Below are positions 11,621-22,048 of a DNA stretch of 64,000 bases, piece after piece (the stretch's first letter is position 1; each line of letters opens with the position of its first letter). Position numbers and translations under genes: made by a program. The stretch is taken from contig OX485806.1 in the NCBI GenBank assembly GCA_950295325.1, positions 49,843,169 through 49,907,168 on the forward strand, read 5' to 3'. This DNA comes from Polytrichum commune. Taxonomy: Eukaryota; Streptophyta; Polytrichopsida; Polytrichales; Polytrichaceae. The notes under the pieces are model-generated. The model was not told the DNA's origin and ran no database searches. It saw only the letters and a list, made by a program, of their open reading frames with translations.

Positions 11621-12087
11621 GATCTAGGTGGCAAAGTCGAAATCATGATCTAGAGAACGTGGTGGACACGACATGGAGATTATCAAAACATGAAATCATT
11701 TCAACTTGTGTGCACGGAATGCGGCCGGCAAATGGAACCTCATCAACCTCTCAACTCGGAGCAAGATTAGGATTTCAACTCATTAAAACTCTACTTCATA
11801 GATTTAAAGAGAACTCAAAAATCATGTCATATGATTGAAGATTAATACTCAAATACGGAACAAACATTTGATGAAAGTTTTTCACGAGAACATTATGTGA
11901 ACTCTAGGAATTGAGTAGAAGAATGAAATCTTATGAATATACTTTAGTGAGGGAGTATGTTTGGACCTTCAAAGGAATTGTGAACTTATCATAAACACAC
12001 ACTCTTAATGGATTAAGGATATTTTACGATCATTCAAACCATGAAAGATATTGTACGTATGAATGATGTTCTCCCTAAAACACTTAA

Positions 12088-12294
12088 CCTTGACATTAGG
12101 ATTTCGGGGAACATAAACTTGACAACTTGGACACTTTATCCCTAGGGATTTATAAAAGGATTTTGAAACACTTTTCTTGATTAAGAAAAATATTGTGTTG
12201 CTAAATCTATTTAAAGGTTTAGGATCACCTAACCTTGACATTAGATTTCGGGGAACATGAACTTGAAAACTTAGGACAATTTGTCCTTGAGGAT
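12088..12294. repeat. Two-copy tandem repeat, period about 144 bp
   Basis: CCTTGACATTAG(G)ATTTCGGGG followed by AACAT(A/G)AACTTGA occurs near 12088 and again near 12232. Both copies end in a CC(T)AGGGATT / CCTTGAGGATT block. Confidence 0.7.
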
Positions 12295-12383
12295 TCAAAA
12301 GAGAGCATTAAGATTATGTATCACAAAATTAAGATTATATGAGTGCAAACACCTTCACCATAAATGGAAATCAAATGAAGGAT

Positions 12384-13401
12384 CTAATTTTGGTGGGAGT
12401 AACTTCCATGTAAACCGGTCAGTAGCGGGTTACACCGTCTAAGTTGCTGAGGGTTGAAGGTGGCCTCGACACCTGCTTCCGGTCTATCTGCTTGGCCAAC
12501 TCCCGGAGGATATTTTCGGATCCACAGTTGTCTAAGGCCCAGTTCACCCCACGAGTGATATGTTCCATTCGAAAATATTGGATTTGGAGTTTTTGTCAAC
12601 TCTTCCCGGACGCGTTTGAAGGGGGCTTCCGGAAACTCAAACGTCGATAGGTCGATGTCTCTCCAGGGAACTTCTTGTCTGGTTCCGGCTTCTTGTCGTG
12701 GTGCTAGTGAGGCTGGTTTCCGGACTTTCGGAGGGGGCGAAGCGGGAGGTGGTTCCAAAACCGCGGTGTCACTCGAGTCTTTTGTTCTGGTTTCCGCAAC
12801 CTCGACTTTCGGACCAAGTTTGTACACCACCTCGTCTTCCGCTATCGTCAACATGTCCTCTTCCGCTTCATTGACGTAGCCGTGGTGCTGGTAGAGATGG
12901 AGGATGTAGGGAGAGAGGTAGGAGGATTTCCGGCCAATGTGGGGGAGAGATTTCTCCATATACTCCTGAATTAACCTACCCCAATTGACGGGCCGGACCC
13001 CGGACATCGCTCCGAACAAGGTGTTGGCCATGGTAATGCTAAGCCGCTTGGGCTTTTCCGGAGTAAGAATGGGGAGGATGAATTCTATTACTCTCGCTCT
13101 CTAGGGTTTCGGCAATTCCCGGGATGGAATCCGTCTTTCGGATCAGGCTTCGTTTGGAATTTTCCTACATGAAAACTATCCCGGCGGCTAGTCCAACCCT
13201 CGCCCTTTCCTCGCGGAAATCCGTAAAGCCCAGCCCATACCTCTGCCGTTCATTTTTCCGGATCCTGCCTAATGTCCTAAACCATTGATTGCCTCTCTTG
13301 AATAAGAATTCTCGCAAGGTGGCCTCCGCCCGGAGATTCCAGGGTTTGGCGAGTAGCCCCTCGCAACCCATCCGGCTAAGATCCTCTATGAGTTCTTTCA
13401 A
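12384..13401 (-). pseudogene. Gag-like plant retroelement protein, N-terminal part (frameshifted)
   Basis: Two minus-strand frames form one protein with at least one frameshift between them. The upstream frame (13401-13165) contains LLAKPWNLRAEATLREF and GNQWFRTLG. The downstream frame is open from before the ATG at 13031 and includes SITMANTLFGAMSGVRPVNW and a YLSPYILHLYQHHG block, followed by a Pro-rich linker. This arrangement (catalytic-free, N-terminal alpha-helical segment ending in 'LSPYLxHLY') resembles proteins encoded by large plant retroelements and annotated as putative plant transposon proteins. I recognise the style, not a specific family. It probably continued into 9370-10353. 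Confidence 0.45.
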
Positions 13402-13674
13402 CTCATATTTTCTCTTTGGGATGGCAGGCGATATGTTTTCATTGGAATCGGGACATGCTCCCTCTCATCTTCTTCTCACGCTTCCGGGATTTTGCTACGT
13501 GGCCTCAAACCCTCAACAATACCCAGATTCTCTCCTCCGGAATTCTACCTGCTAATCACTACGGAATCCCAACAAAGCAACTGTTGGTGACTTGAAAAAA
13601 CAACTCACCACTCGTTCTCTCAACAATGCCGCTCGCGCAAATGGGTCGGAGAAGAGGAAAATTTCTCTTAAGTA

Positions 13675-13693
13675 CTCTCTCTCTCTCTCTCTC
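13675..13693. repeat. (CT)n microsatellite
   Basis: Uninterrupted CT dinucleotide run of about 19 bp in the right, non-coding part of the 7871-13985 unit. Confidence 0.9.
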
Positions 13694-14208
13694 CTAACGG
13701 GTATGGTTCCGTAACTGTTCCCCCGCAACCATTCGGAGTCCGTTGTAACCGTCTCCTGGTCCGGACGCTCCTGACCGGACCGTTCCTAAACAATCTTCCC
13801 CGGTTAATTTTCGGTCCGGCCAAAGTATCCGTTCTAAGCATTTTAACGCGTAAGGCGCATGCCTAGAACCTTATTTCTTAAAACAACTAACCTACCCTAG
13901 GAATCCCTACTTTAATAACAATCTCTGGGTATTATCCGGGTATCAGAAGCCAATCCGGATTTCCGTGGATTTTTGGGCTCCCACACATGATGCATGGCTA
14001 AAATGACTTAATGGCAAGTTGGATGCCATGTTGACAAAATATAAATATTCTATGCATAGTAACTTAGAGGGAGACAACAAAAAATTATTAAAGGATAACA
14101 TGTGGTTTTGTCAACTTCATCCAACTGTTGCTTTGAACCACTATTTTATTTGTCCTCCATAAAAATAAAAGGAGGTAGTTGAACTCTACACTCAAGGTCC
14201 CATATAAG

Positions 14209-14517
14209 GGGAAGGTTAAATCCCTTGTAGTAACGCACAGCTGGCTCACGTGTGGCCACCGTGGCACGTGGGCCCTGTGCCGGTGCCTAGCCCATTTGAC
14301 CCCCCAGGGTTTAGGGTACGGTCGTACCTTGCTAACGCCCGAGACACTGCGCAGTGTCCCGAACTTGAGTCGCCGGAACACTGCATTGCCGGAACACTAG
14401 CCCCATCCATCGCCATGCCATGCCCAGCCATGCCATCCCCTCATGCCCACGCCATGGCTGTGGGGCTCACCAATACGTCATCTCCCATCAACCCAGAGTC
14501 TCGGAATGTGCGTTAGG
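14209..14517 (+). repeat. Left terminal inverted repeat of the MULE
   Basis: Starts GGGAAGGTTAAATCCC and ends near TCTCGGAATGTGCGTTAGG. It matches the reverse complement of 21747-22039 throughout, with scattered substitutions and small gaps. It is GC-rich and includes CpG-rich blocks. Confidence 0.93.
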
Positions 14518-14810
14518 AAACGGGAGTGTTTAGGAGGAGCAGTCCCTTTAACCCATATTGTTTGGGGGACAGCTTAAGGGCAAGCTTATAAGGAGAAGTG
14601 GCCAGCACCTCGTTCGAGAACAAGATGTTGACTTGGAACTGGTTATTTGCTACTTGTTGCTAAGACTATGGTCCCCTTTGATGAGAGAAGTTACTTGGAA
14701 CTGGTAACTGGTTATTGGCTCTTGAGACTATGGCCGGATATTGAGACTATGGTCCTAGGGATTAGACTATTCGCTTAGGCCGGTTCGCTTAGCTTGGTCA
14801 CTCAGTTCCC

Positions 14811-15218
14811 GTTACTTTGCCATTGTTTTTGCATGTAATCCCAAAAGTCCAAAAGTCTTTTTCTTCAGGGTATTTTTCGCTCAACTCGTCTAGCTTATCT
14901 TTTGTCCAAGTTGTTGATTCAAAGCCACTAGGTGAAGTCGTATGATACATCATGAGACCCAACTCTTGAAGAACCATTGCACGTCGTACAATGTCTTTGA
15001 TCTTTTAATAAGAGTGTTTTTGCCATGCACAACGAACATGCCACAAGCAAAGGAAAATTGGAGTTCCAGGCCACGTCTCTCTGAAATATGCGAAAGATCA
15101 ACCATGTCAATGTGAATATTTTTTTAGTAACGGCTTTCACAATGATATAAAATGACATTTAACAACGAATATGAGATAAATGGGTGGAATATATGTCAGG
15201 AATTGTTTGACTAACTCA
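14811..15218 (-). repeat. Duplicated transposase segment inside the MULE
   Basis: About 408 bp that matches 16659-17059, same orientation, with many substitutions. The segment covers an intron end and the start of the transposase exon encoding the WHVRRAW region. The two copies differ at a key site: here the intron ends TTTCAG before AGAGACG, whereas the copy in the gene body reads TTTCAA. The segment lies downstream (3') of the transposase stop codon. Confidence 0.9.
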
Positions 15219-15231
15219 AACATTCGTGGGA

Positions 15232-15405
15232 ATGTAACACTGATCTTGTAACACTAAAATTGTAACACCGAACTTCTAACACTGAAGTTGAAACACTGAT
15301 TTTGTAACACTAAAGTTGTAAAACTGAACTTCTTACACTGAGGTTGTAACACAGAATATGTAACATTAAAGTTGTAACACTGCAATCCTAAACACTGAAG
15401 TTTGT
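15232..15405. repeat. Minisatellite, about 17-bp unit (TGTAACACTGAAGTTGT-like)
   Basis: Roughly ten imperfect units of the form GTAACACT(G/A)A(A/T)(G/C)TT follow one another directly after the duplicated transposase segment. Units differ by single bases and one-base indels. Confidence 0.85.
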
Positions 15406-15740
15406 ATACGTATTAGCTATAGAATTACTATGGTTATCCGAGTAGCAAGAAACTATGAACAAAACTATAACTGATGTAATAACCCATTCGCAATTTCAAA
15501 ATACAACAGAGTTGATACTTACACATGTATGGCTGCCTATTTGAGAAAAACATATAACTACAAATAGGATGATGGTTTTCTTGGTAGGAAATTGCATAAC
15601 AATCTTATATGAAGAGTAGGACATTGGATGTCAATAGTGTATTCCGTGACACTAGAATCCTCAGAGTCCACATTTTTTCTTAAAGTTCCAACGGGGGTAG
15701 TGTCACGCGAGCAAACACTGATATGATGTTAGTGTTTGAA

Positions 15741-18700
15741 TTAACAACCAAACATTCTAAGACGTCTCACCACAGTTTTTCCCTTTCGCTCCAAGAAATT
15801 TTTTTCTCGAAGAAGGCTAAACCCCCTGCTATCATTGACGGCTCGTAGCACTGGCGAAGCCACAAGTGGGTGAAGTGTTCCAGACTTCAAATTTGCTTTC
15901 AATGCTCGGACCCTACCCACGACTTGATTTAAATCTGCTAGAAAATGCTCCATGAGGACAATGTCCCCCATGACTTCTTCTGAGAGGTCTATAACCAATT
16001 GCCTCAAAGCTTCGTCGAGATCCTTTGACGAAACACTGGTCCAAACCGGAGTTTGCTTCGGGGTACATACCGGGGCAGTGTCAGGAGGAAATTGTGGATG
16101 ACCAAGCGGCGTAGAAGGGGTGAGGAGTTCTCTCATACCGCCTATGACGGTTTCAACATGTTTGCCACAGAAACGTGCAATTGTACCCTCAACAATATCC
16201 GGTCGAAGCATGAGCAGGACCTTCACAACATGCTTACATATATTCCCCCGTTGTGCCCAAACACAATTACACCCTGCCCATTCCTCTGCAGTATTATGCA
16301 CAATGTATCTAATGTGTCGGTGTCGGAAGAAGTCACTAAGGCATGGTTCCCTGGAAGCACATTCAGTGTCACGTCAACATCTGGAATGTCACGTGCCTTC
16401 ATCAGTGCTGTGACTACAAAATTTTGCATTTTTTTGTTGTCTATAAAACCATTTTCTTTCCGAAGGCCCTTATACCAGAAGTGGTCGTGCACTTCTTCCG
16501 TAAGAGCAGTAATAGTCCAATCTACACGTCTTCCAACCATGCGACGTCTCTCTGATTTTAACATTGACTTTAAAAACCCATGGTACCCTTCAATAGCTGC
16601 ATTCGTGTCCTGGCCAGCATAAGGTAGGTTCCGGTAACCTACCATCTACATGTGAGCCTTACTTTGCCATTTCTTTTGCATGTAATCCCAAAAGTTTTTT
16701 TCTTCAGGGTATTTTTTGCTCAACTTGTCTAGCTTATCTTTTGCCCAAGTTGTTGATTAAAAGCCACTAGGTGATGTCTTATCATACATCATGAGACCCA
16801 ACTCTTGAAGGACCATTGCACGTCGTACAATGTCTTTGATCTTGTAAGAAGAGTGTTTATGCCATGCACGACGAACATGCCACAAGCAAAGGAAAATTGG
16901 AGTTCCAGGCCACGTCTCTTTGAAACATGCCAAAGATCAACCATGTCAATGCGAATACATTTTTTGGGTAACGGCTTTCACAATGACATAAAATGGCATT
17001 AAACTACGAATATGAGATAAATGGGTGGAATATATGTCTGGAAGTGATTGACTAACTCATAGATGGAGTTAGAGTAACATACGTTAGTGCATTGATCTCC
17101 CCCTGCGCACAGTCCACAATGAATGCAGACGGTTTCCATTCTGGGCAAACTGTTTTCATACGTTGTTTCAATGATGCCATCCAGAGAGTGAGGTCTGCCT
17201 CCGTGCATTGTGAGGTGAGAATCCAGGCCACCGGAATTCCTTGATGCCATTCATCAAATACCATGAAGGTGTAAAGCGGGAACTGCAGAGATATAGTCAA
17301 TGTGAAGGTATGATTGGTTTGAGACACTATATAAATGAAGTAGTGTCACTGGTGCAAATAAAAAGTTAGTCACTCGCCAATTTGATTGTACCAATAAACA
17401 CTATCTTCAAATCATGCCTAGACACAAGCATATGAAAACATGTACAGAAGTGAACATACCTTCTTGTCATTAGTCCCAAACGTAGCATCAATGGAAACAC
17501 CTCCATTATGACCATATTTGGCCATTACCTCTCTTTGCCACTGTGTTTGTATTCCTATGGTAAAGGGCATGTTGGCCCCATTCAATTGGCCATTGACTTG
17601 GATGGGTGAGGCCAAATCAATCTCAGTATAGTGGAAGATTTTATCCGGATTCTTCTGGACCCACATGCGGACACTTTGAGCGTCGTTAGAGTGCAACATA
17701 TATGTTTCCCTTGCTAGCTTACTAGCAATGTTACGAATGTCTTTTGGGGTGATAAGTAAATCCCGTGTTATTTCTTTACCATCTGCCTCCCACTTCCGTA
17801 GAAATTTAAGGTGTTTCTTCATAATCTGGTGGATATTGTAACCCTCGTGCAAGCATCCATCAATGAATTCCTTCACAATTGGGGACAAATGGGCTGAGAA
17901 GGCACCACGGTCACCGAACTTCATTTTACCATGAACCATCAATCCATCCTTGTTGACATGTTTGAACTCAAAGATACAGATCTCTGAAATGTGAGGCGCA
18001 TGCAACAGGCTCTTGATCGTAAAATGTGTTGTGCACCCCCGTTTAATAGACAATCCCCACTTCTTCTGCGAGTCTCTTTATTTTGGTGGAAGAGGGACCT
18101 CTGTATTCTTGACGTGTGCATTACATTCATCATGTATTGCTCCTTCCGTCTTCTCATCTTCAAGCATTGGATTATTGTCGCTTGAGACAAATGCCCATGT
18201 GACCTCCGACGCAACGTCACGGTGCCTAAAAGTTTCGTTGTCCACAACACAAGATTTTGCACGGACTGAGGAGTCGATACAGTCAAGCACAATACAATCC
18301 AAAGAAACACTGCCAGAGTTCTTAAGGTCACCTCGACGAATGTAGTCCAACTCAGCTAAGGAGAACGTATGCTTATCCATGGTCGCCAAAACACTAGTGC
18401 AGGAAGTAGGGAATGTTGTAACACTGGGGTCGTCCAACGTGGTTGCCGAGACACTGCCACCATTGGGCCCATTTCGTAACGCATTACTAATTGCGTTAGA
18501 GGTAATAGAGTACACACTAATAGAAGCAATGTCACCTTGTGCAGACTTGCAGAGCACAGTGAGAAGGGATCCCAAACCCTGAAACATAGAATCCCCCTCT
18601 TTGCTCACATTGGCTTTGTGAATAATTTTTGCCACGGATGGCTTTCGCGAAAGAGGAGTATTTTTGGGGGACTTTCGAGCGGTTGCAGGTTTGTTGTCGC

Positions 18701-21105
18701 GACCCTTGCTAGTTTTTCTCCACTTAGCTCAATCGCTTTCCAACTCTAGCAAGTGTCCCGAGCGCTAACCTGCACATCCCACGCACATGCATGGTTAGCT
18801 TTCAAAACCGCGGACCTTCAATCCCATATTTGGTCACCAAACCCTCCTACACATGCATTCGGGACTCTTTCCCCTTAGTAGGTAACCCATCGCTAAGGTG
18901 GACTTCCATCCATGGAAGTCCACTCCCTACTTGGTCATAGTGTTGCTAGGACAACACTACAACCACCCGGAGCACATTGCCAAGTATGCTCCGGGGGGGT
19001 CGGTCGGCAAAGCCGCCTCACCCATATAAGCCTCTAGGACTTTTGGCGGGGCCCCTCCCCCACCGTCAACATCCCTTTTGTCTCTCTACCAAGAGTTGGG
19101 GCCAAGTAGACATTTTCCCTTAGCCGCTGGGTCTAGAAGCCTCCCTGCAGCTTCAGACCTTCATAACTTCCACGTGCGGTCTTTGAATCTAACAACCAAC
19201 CACTCTATCGTCATCTACATTTCACGTACATCCCTATGGACACCTCACTTGCCCTATTCGGGCAAGTATTGAGGAAGTTATGCCTGTTTAAGCCTTTGCA
19301 GTCCCGGGAGCCACTCCCAGGCCCCTGCTGTTCCAGGGCGCTGTCCCGGGACAGCATCCCACTCAAAGTGCCATATCTCCTAGCTCACACCTCAGATTGA
19401 GGTGTTCTTTAGCATTCTAGAATTGGGACGCCATAAGCTACTCATAGCTTATGGCTTTACCCTCATGACTCCTAGTCTTTGTGGGTGGGAGGCGTTCTAA
19501 ACGCCCGGGGCCCTCACCCACATTAGGATCACTTGGTCCCTCTCACCAATGGCGTCACAAGTCCCGGGTGTCACTCCGGGGTCCCCCTTGTGCCCATGGT
19601 GTTGCGGGCACTCCTCATGGAGAGGTGCGCGACATTTGTTGAGATCTGGAAGCTTCTTCTTCCTTGGGGTGCAAGTAAACCCGCAAGAGTCTGTAGCATT
19701 GTCTAGTAAAGGGTGAACTATGCATCCGTCACGTTCAGAAGACATGCATTTTCCTGCCTTTCACCAAGGGCTTCTTTGGCGGATCACTTTGGGAGGAAGT
19801 TTGAGCAGCAAAGGCCTCCCGGGGACGTCAATACCTGTATCTGCAAAGGCGGAGTTAGAATGTGGGGTCCCGTCACAGTGGCTATGAAGTGCAAGTCCGA
19901 TACTGTTGTTCAGTGGCGTTGTCTTGCATACAGGTTTTACATGCACCTGGCAACCATCCTCGTTATTTGGTGGAAGAGGAGAAATACTTTGACAAAGTGG
20001 GGTTCCGAGACACTGGATGTCATGTGGAATTTCCAATTTCTTCTTCCTTGGGGCCCTCTTTCGGACTGGTTTTGCAAGAACCTCATCACCATGACTATTT
20101 GGTACTGGAAAAAGGAAACCAATATCACCATGATCAACTCTGGAACATTGATTGTCAGGTACGACCACATCCTTTGCCTTGCAGGGAGTTTTTTTCCTAA
20201 CTGGTTTGGCATGCGCTTCAATGGGAGGATGAGGCGCTCCTGTGGCAGAACAAAAAGCCTCTGGACAATCACCTTCGTCAACAACCACGGCAGGTTTCTT
20301 ACAAGGTCCAATCTTTCTCCGTCTCAAAGTGACTGGCAGTTCTTCTTCAATAGAAGGATGCACATTGAGATCAAGTGTCACGGGAGACTTTATAGTGGCC
20401 TTAGCTTTTAAGTCCTAAGTTGGTTTCCTTTTTCCTAAAGGGCGACATTTTTTTGTGGGCAAATTCCTGGCGAGACATTATTGATCACTGCAGTGATCTT
20501 TGCAATGGAAATTTTTTCCGAGCTTTAGGCAAGAGATCAAAAGTAATATCTTTAACTATGTGGGAATAATCCTCAGGACCATACTCACAATGCCACCTGC
20601 GTACAAAAAAAAATCTATGAGAGTGTTACGAGAATGCAGAGACTGAAGTTCATTGCTTGAAACAAAGATGGAGCACTCACCGTGCAAAATCCATAGCAGT
20701 ACGTGGACCTTGTTTGGCGTGATCAGTTCGCTTGCGGTTCTCCTTTGTCCGTCGATACAAACATTGTGTTCCTTCTTTCCCGCATTGCATACCTGCAATG
20801 AAATTTGGCACACGATTCGTGGGAATATAACACTGTTGTACAACGGAATTGCGCCCATGTTTTCCACGACGGGCCTTAAATTCCAGCGCCCAAATGAGGT
20901 CTCTCCACCCAAACGTGGATGTTGGAGGGTGTTGAACGGAATGTTCAATGTTGGCAAGGATCTGGAGACCGAAGTCATCAAGTTTGGGCTTCTCCTGATT
21001 CTCAAAGTTTGTTCCAGAGTCACAGTCCACATCAACATTGACTCCAGTGGAACCCCCGGTAGCCATCTGACCATCATCTGGGGTACATGTTGTATCCACG
21101 CCCAT
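15741..21105 (-). pseudogene. MULE transposase (MuDR type, SWIM zinc finger), disrupted
   Basis: Catalyses cut-and-paste transposition in the nucleus. Inferred exons: 20681-21105 (starts MGVDTTCTPDDG; donor GTGAGT); a short one from 20596; a long one about 20414-17460, cut by a solo LTR; 17083-17282; and 16919-15741. The long exon has a basic Pro/Lys-rich N-terminus and a Cys-containing DNA-binding-like region (RGCTTHFTIKSLL), and ends with the first catalytic Asp (VSIDATFGTNDKK). The next exon holds the second (AFIVDCAQGE). The last exon has LCLWHVRRAWH, DTNAAIEGYHGFLK and the SWIM finger CNC...NICKH. Lesions: in-frame TAA at 18078-18080, TAG at 16646-16648, a frameshift near 16380 and a mutated acceptor (TTTCAA) before 16919. 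The gene is therefore inactive. Confidence 0.88.
18695..19634 (-). mobile_element. Solo LTR, family 1 (TGTCGC...GCGACA), inserted in the MULE transposase
   Basis: The ends are TGTCGCGACC and GTGCGCGACA, flanked by a perfect 5-bp duplication TTTGT (18690-18694 and 19635-19639). Length 940 bp, no internal retroviral genes. Dropping the LTR and one duplication rejoins the transposase frame as ...DLN-K-PATARK... on the minus strand, so the LTR is younger than the MULE. Orientation is taken from the sister copy at 25853-26779, where the coding region is on the minus strand. Confidence 0.93.
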
Positions 21106-21570
21106 GGAGGTGAAGGAATGAAAGACCCAAAACCTCTAAAACAACATGCACGATTGCACGATCGCACACAAGCTCCACAACACCCAAAATGTAACCCTCA
21201 ACCCTAAACACTAACTCCAGTGACCCCCCCGGCAGCCTAAACCCTGACCATCATTTGGGGTACATGTTTTATCCACGCCCATGGAGGTGAAGGAATGAAA
21301 GACCCAAAACCTCTAAAACAACATGCACGATCGTACACAAGCTTCACAACACCCAAAACGGAACCCTCAACCCTAAACACTAACTCCAGTGACCCCCCCG
21401 GCAGCCTAGCCATCTGACCATCATTTCGGGTACATGTTGAATCCACGCCCATGGAGGTGAAGGAATGAAAGACCCAAAACCTCTAAAAGAACATGCACGA
21501 TCGCACACAAGCTCCACAACATCCAAAATGTAACCCTCAACCCTAAACACTAAACCTAGCCAGAATTGCA
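21066..21570. repeat. Three tandem copies of a 170-177 bp unit at the MULE 5' end
   Basis: GACCATCAT(C/T)TGGGGTACATG recurs at 21069, 21246 and 21416 (the third has TCGGG). Each copy continues with CCACGCCCATGGAGGTGAAGG, CTCTAAAACAACATGCACGA and AACCCTCAACCCTAAACACT. The first copy contains the proposed transposase start at 21105, so the array lies across the 5' end and upstream region of the gene. Confidence 0.9.
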
Positions 21571-21746
21571 CGGAACACTAAGGTAATATTAATCCCAAAC
21601 TAATGACATTGTAAATCAACGTGATTCCCACACTGTGCTTGACCAAATGTTGAACCACAGGAAGAAGCATGAAAGGAAGACGGCAACAAGAAGCTCCAAA
21701 CCATATGCATACAATGGCAAGCTATGAGACATTGGGCAGCGAAAAC

Positions 21747-22039
21747 CCTAACGCGCATTCCGAGACTATGGGTTGACGGGAGATGACGTATTGGTGAGCC
21801 CCACAGCCATGGCGTGGGCATGAGGGGATGGCATGGCGATGGATGGGGCTAGTGTTCCGGCATTGCAGTGTTCCGGCGACTCAAGTTCGGGACACTACGC
21901 AGTGTCTCGGGCGTTAGCAAGGTACGACCGTACCCTAAACCCTGGGGGGTATGGGCTAGGCACCGGCGCGGGGCCCACGTGCCACGGTGGCCACACGTGA
22001 GCCATCTATACGTTACTACAGGGGATTTAGCCTTCCCCC
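21747..22039 (-). repeat. Right terminal inverted repeat of the MULE
   Basis: Reverse complement of the left TIR. The outer end carries two extra C residues (CCTTCCCCC) relative to the left. It presumably holds the promoter of the minus-strand transposase gene, whose first ATG is about 640 bp inward. Confidence 0.93.
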
Positions 22040-22048
22040 CCATATAAA

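Larger units (their letters stand above)
10354..12383. other. About 2-kb segment separating the two coding blocks (nested insertion or intron)
   Basis: Lower in CCGG motifs and richer in A than the surrounding unit. It contains a 20-22 bp tandem array (10438-10520), a TATA-like CCTATATAAAGG near 11164, a series of short GGAT...ATCC hairpins (about 11230-11620) and a 144-bp tandem duplication (about 12088-12294). No target duplication or TIR could be fixed at its edges. A splice-like acceptor (TTAATGTAG, minus strand) is present at the left edge, so a long intron cannot be excluded. Confidence 0.4.
7871..13985 (-). mobile_element. TSD-flanked unit with TG/CA inverted ends, carrying ORFs (LTR-element-like, family unknown)
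   Basis: The left end reads TGTGGGAGC and the right end GCTCCCACA. They are flanked by a perfect 5-bp direct repeat CATGA (7866-7870 and 13986-13990). TG...CA ends plus a 5-bp duplication are the signature of LTR-retrotransposon integration. I could find no second copy of either terminal sequence inside, so a pair of LTRs is not evident; the whole unit could be one very long LTR or a non-autonomous element. The sequence is rich in TCCGGA motifs, unlike its neighbours. Coding sequence lies on the minus strand in two blocks (12384-13401 and 9370-10353) separated by a different, less CCGG-rich segment of about 2 kb. Removing that segment leaves about 4.1 kb. Confidence 0.7.
14209..22039 (-). mobile_element. 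Mutator-like element (MULE) with about 300-bp TIRs
   Basis: Long inverted repeats at 14209-14517 and 21747-22039 are highly similar; both contain GGCTCACGTGTGGCCACCGT and the ACACTGC/ACTACGCAGTGTC blocks. They are flanked by a 9-bp duplication with one mismatch, CCATATAAG (14200-14208) and CCATATAAA (22040-22048). Nine-base duplications and long TIRs define Mutator-like elements. Inside is a minus-strand, multi-exon transposase of MuDR/MULE type. The element looks autonomous in design but is inactivated. A solo LTR (18695-19634) has inserted into it. Other internal features are a 400-bp internal duplication, a 17-bp minisatellite and a 170-bp triplicate behind the right TIR. Confidence 0.93.

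Noticed and set aside
15232-15405. CRISPR-like array
   Set aside because: Units are adjacent, about 17 bp and without unique spacers, in a eukaryotic transposon. It is a minisatellite.
19713-20411. 232-codon plus-strand frame
   Set aside because: Antisense to the basic N-terminal region of the MULE transposase, which is the supported coding strand.
21190-21560. Telomere-like AACCCTAAAC stretches
   Set aside because: The motif occurs once per 170-bp unit of a tandem triplicate, not as a tandem heptamer.
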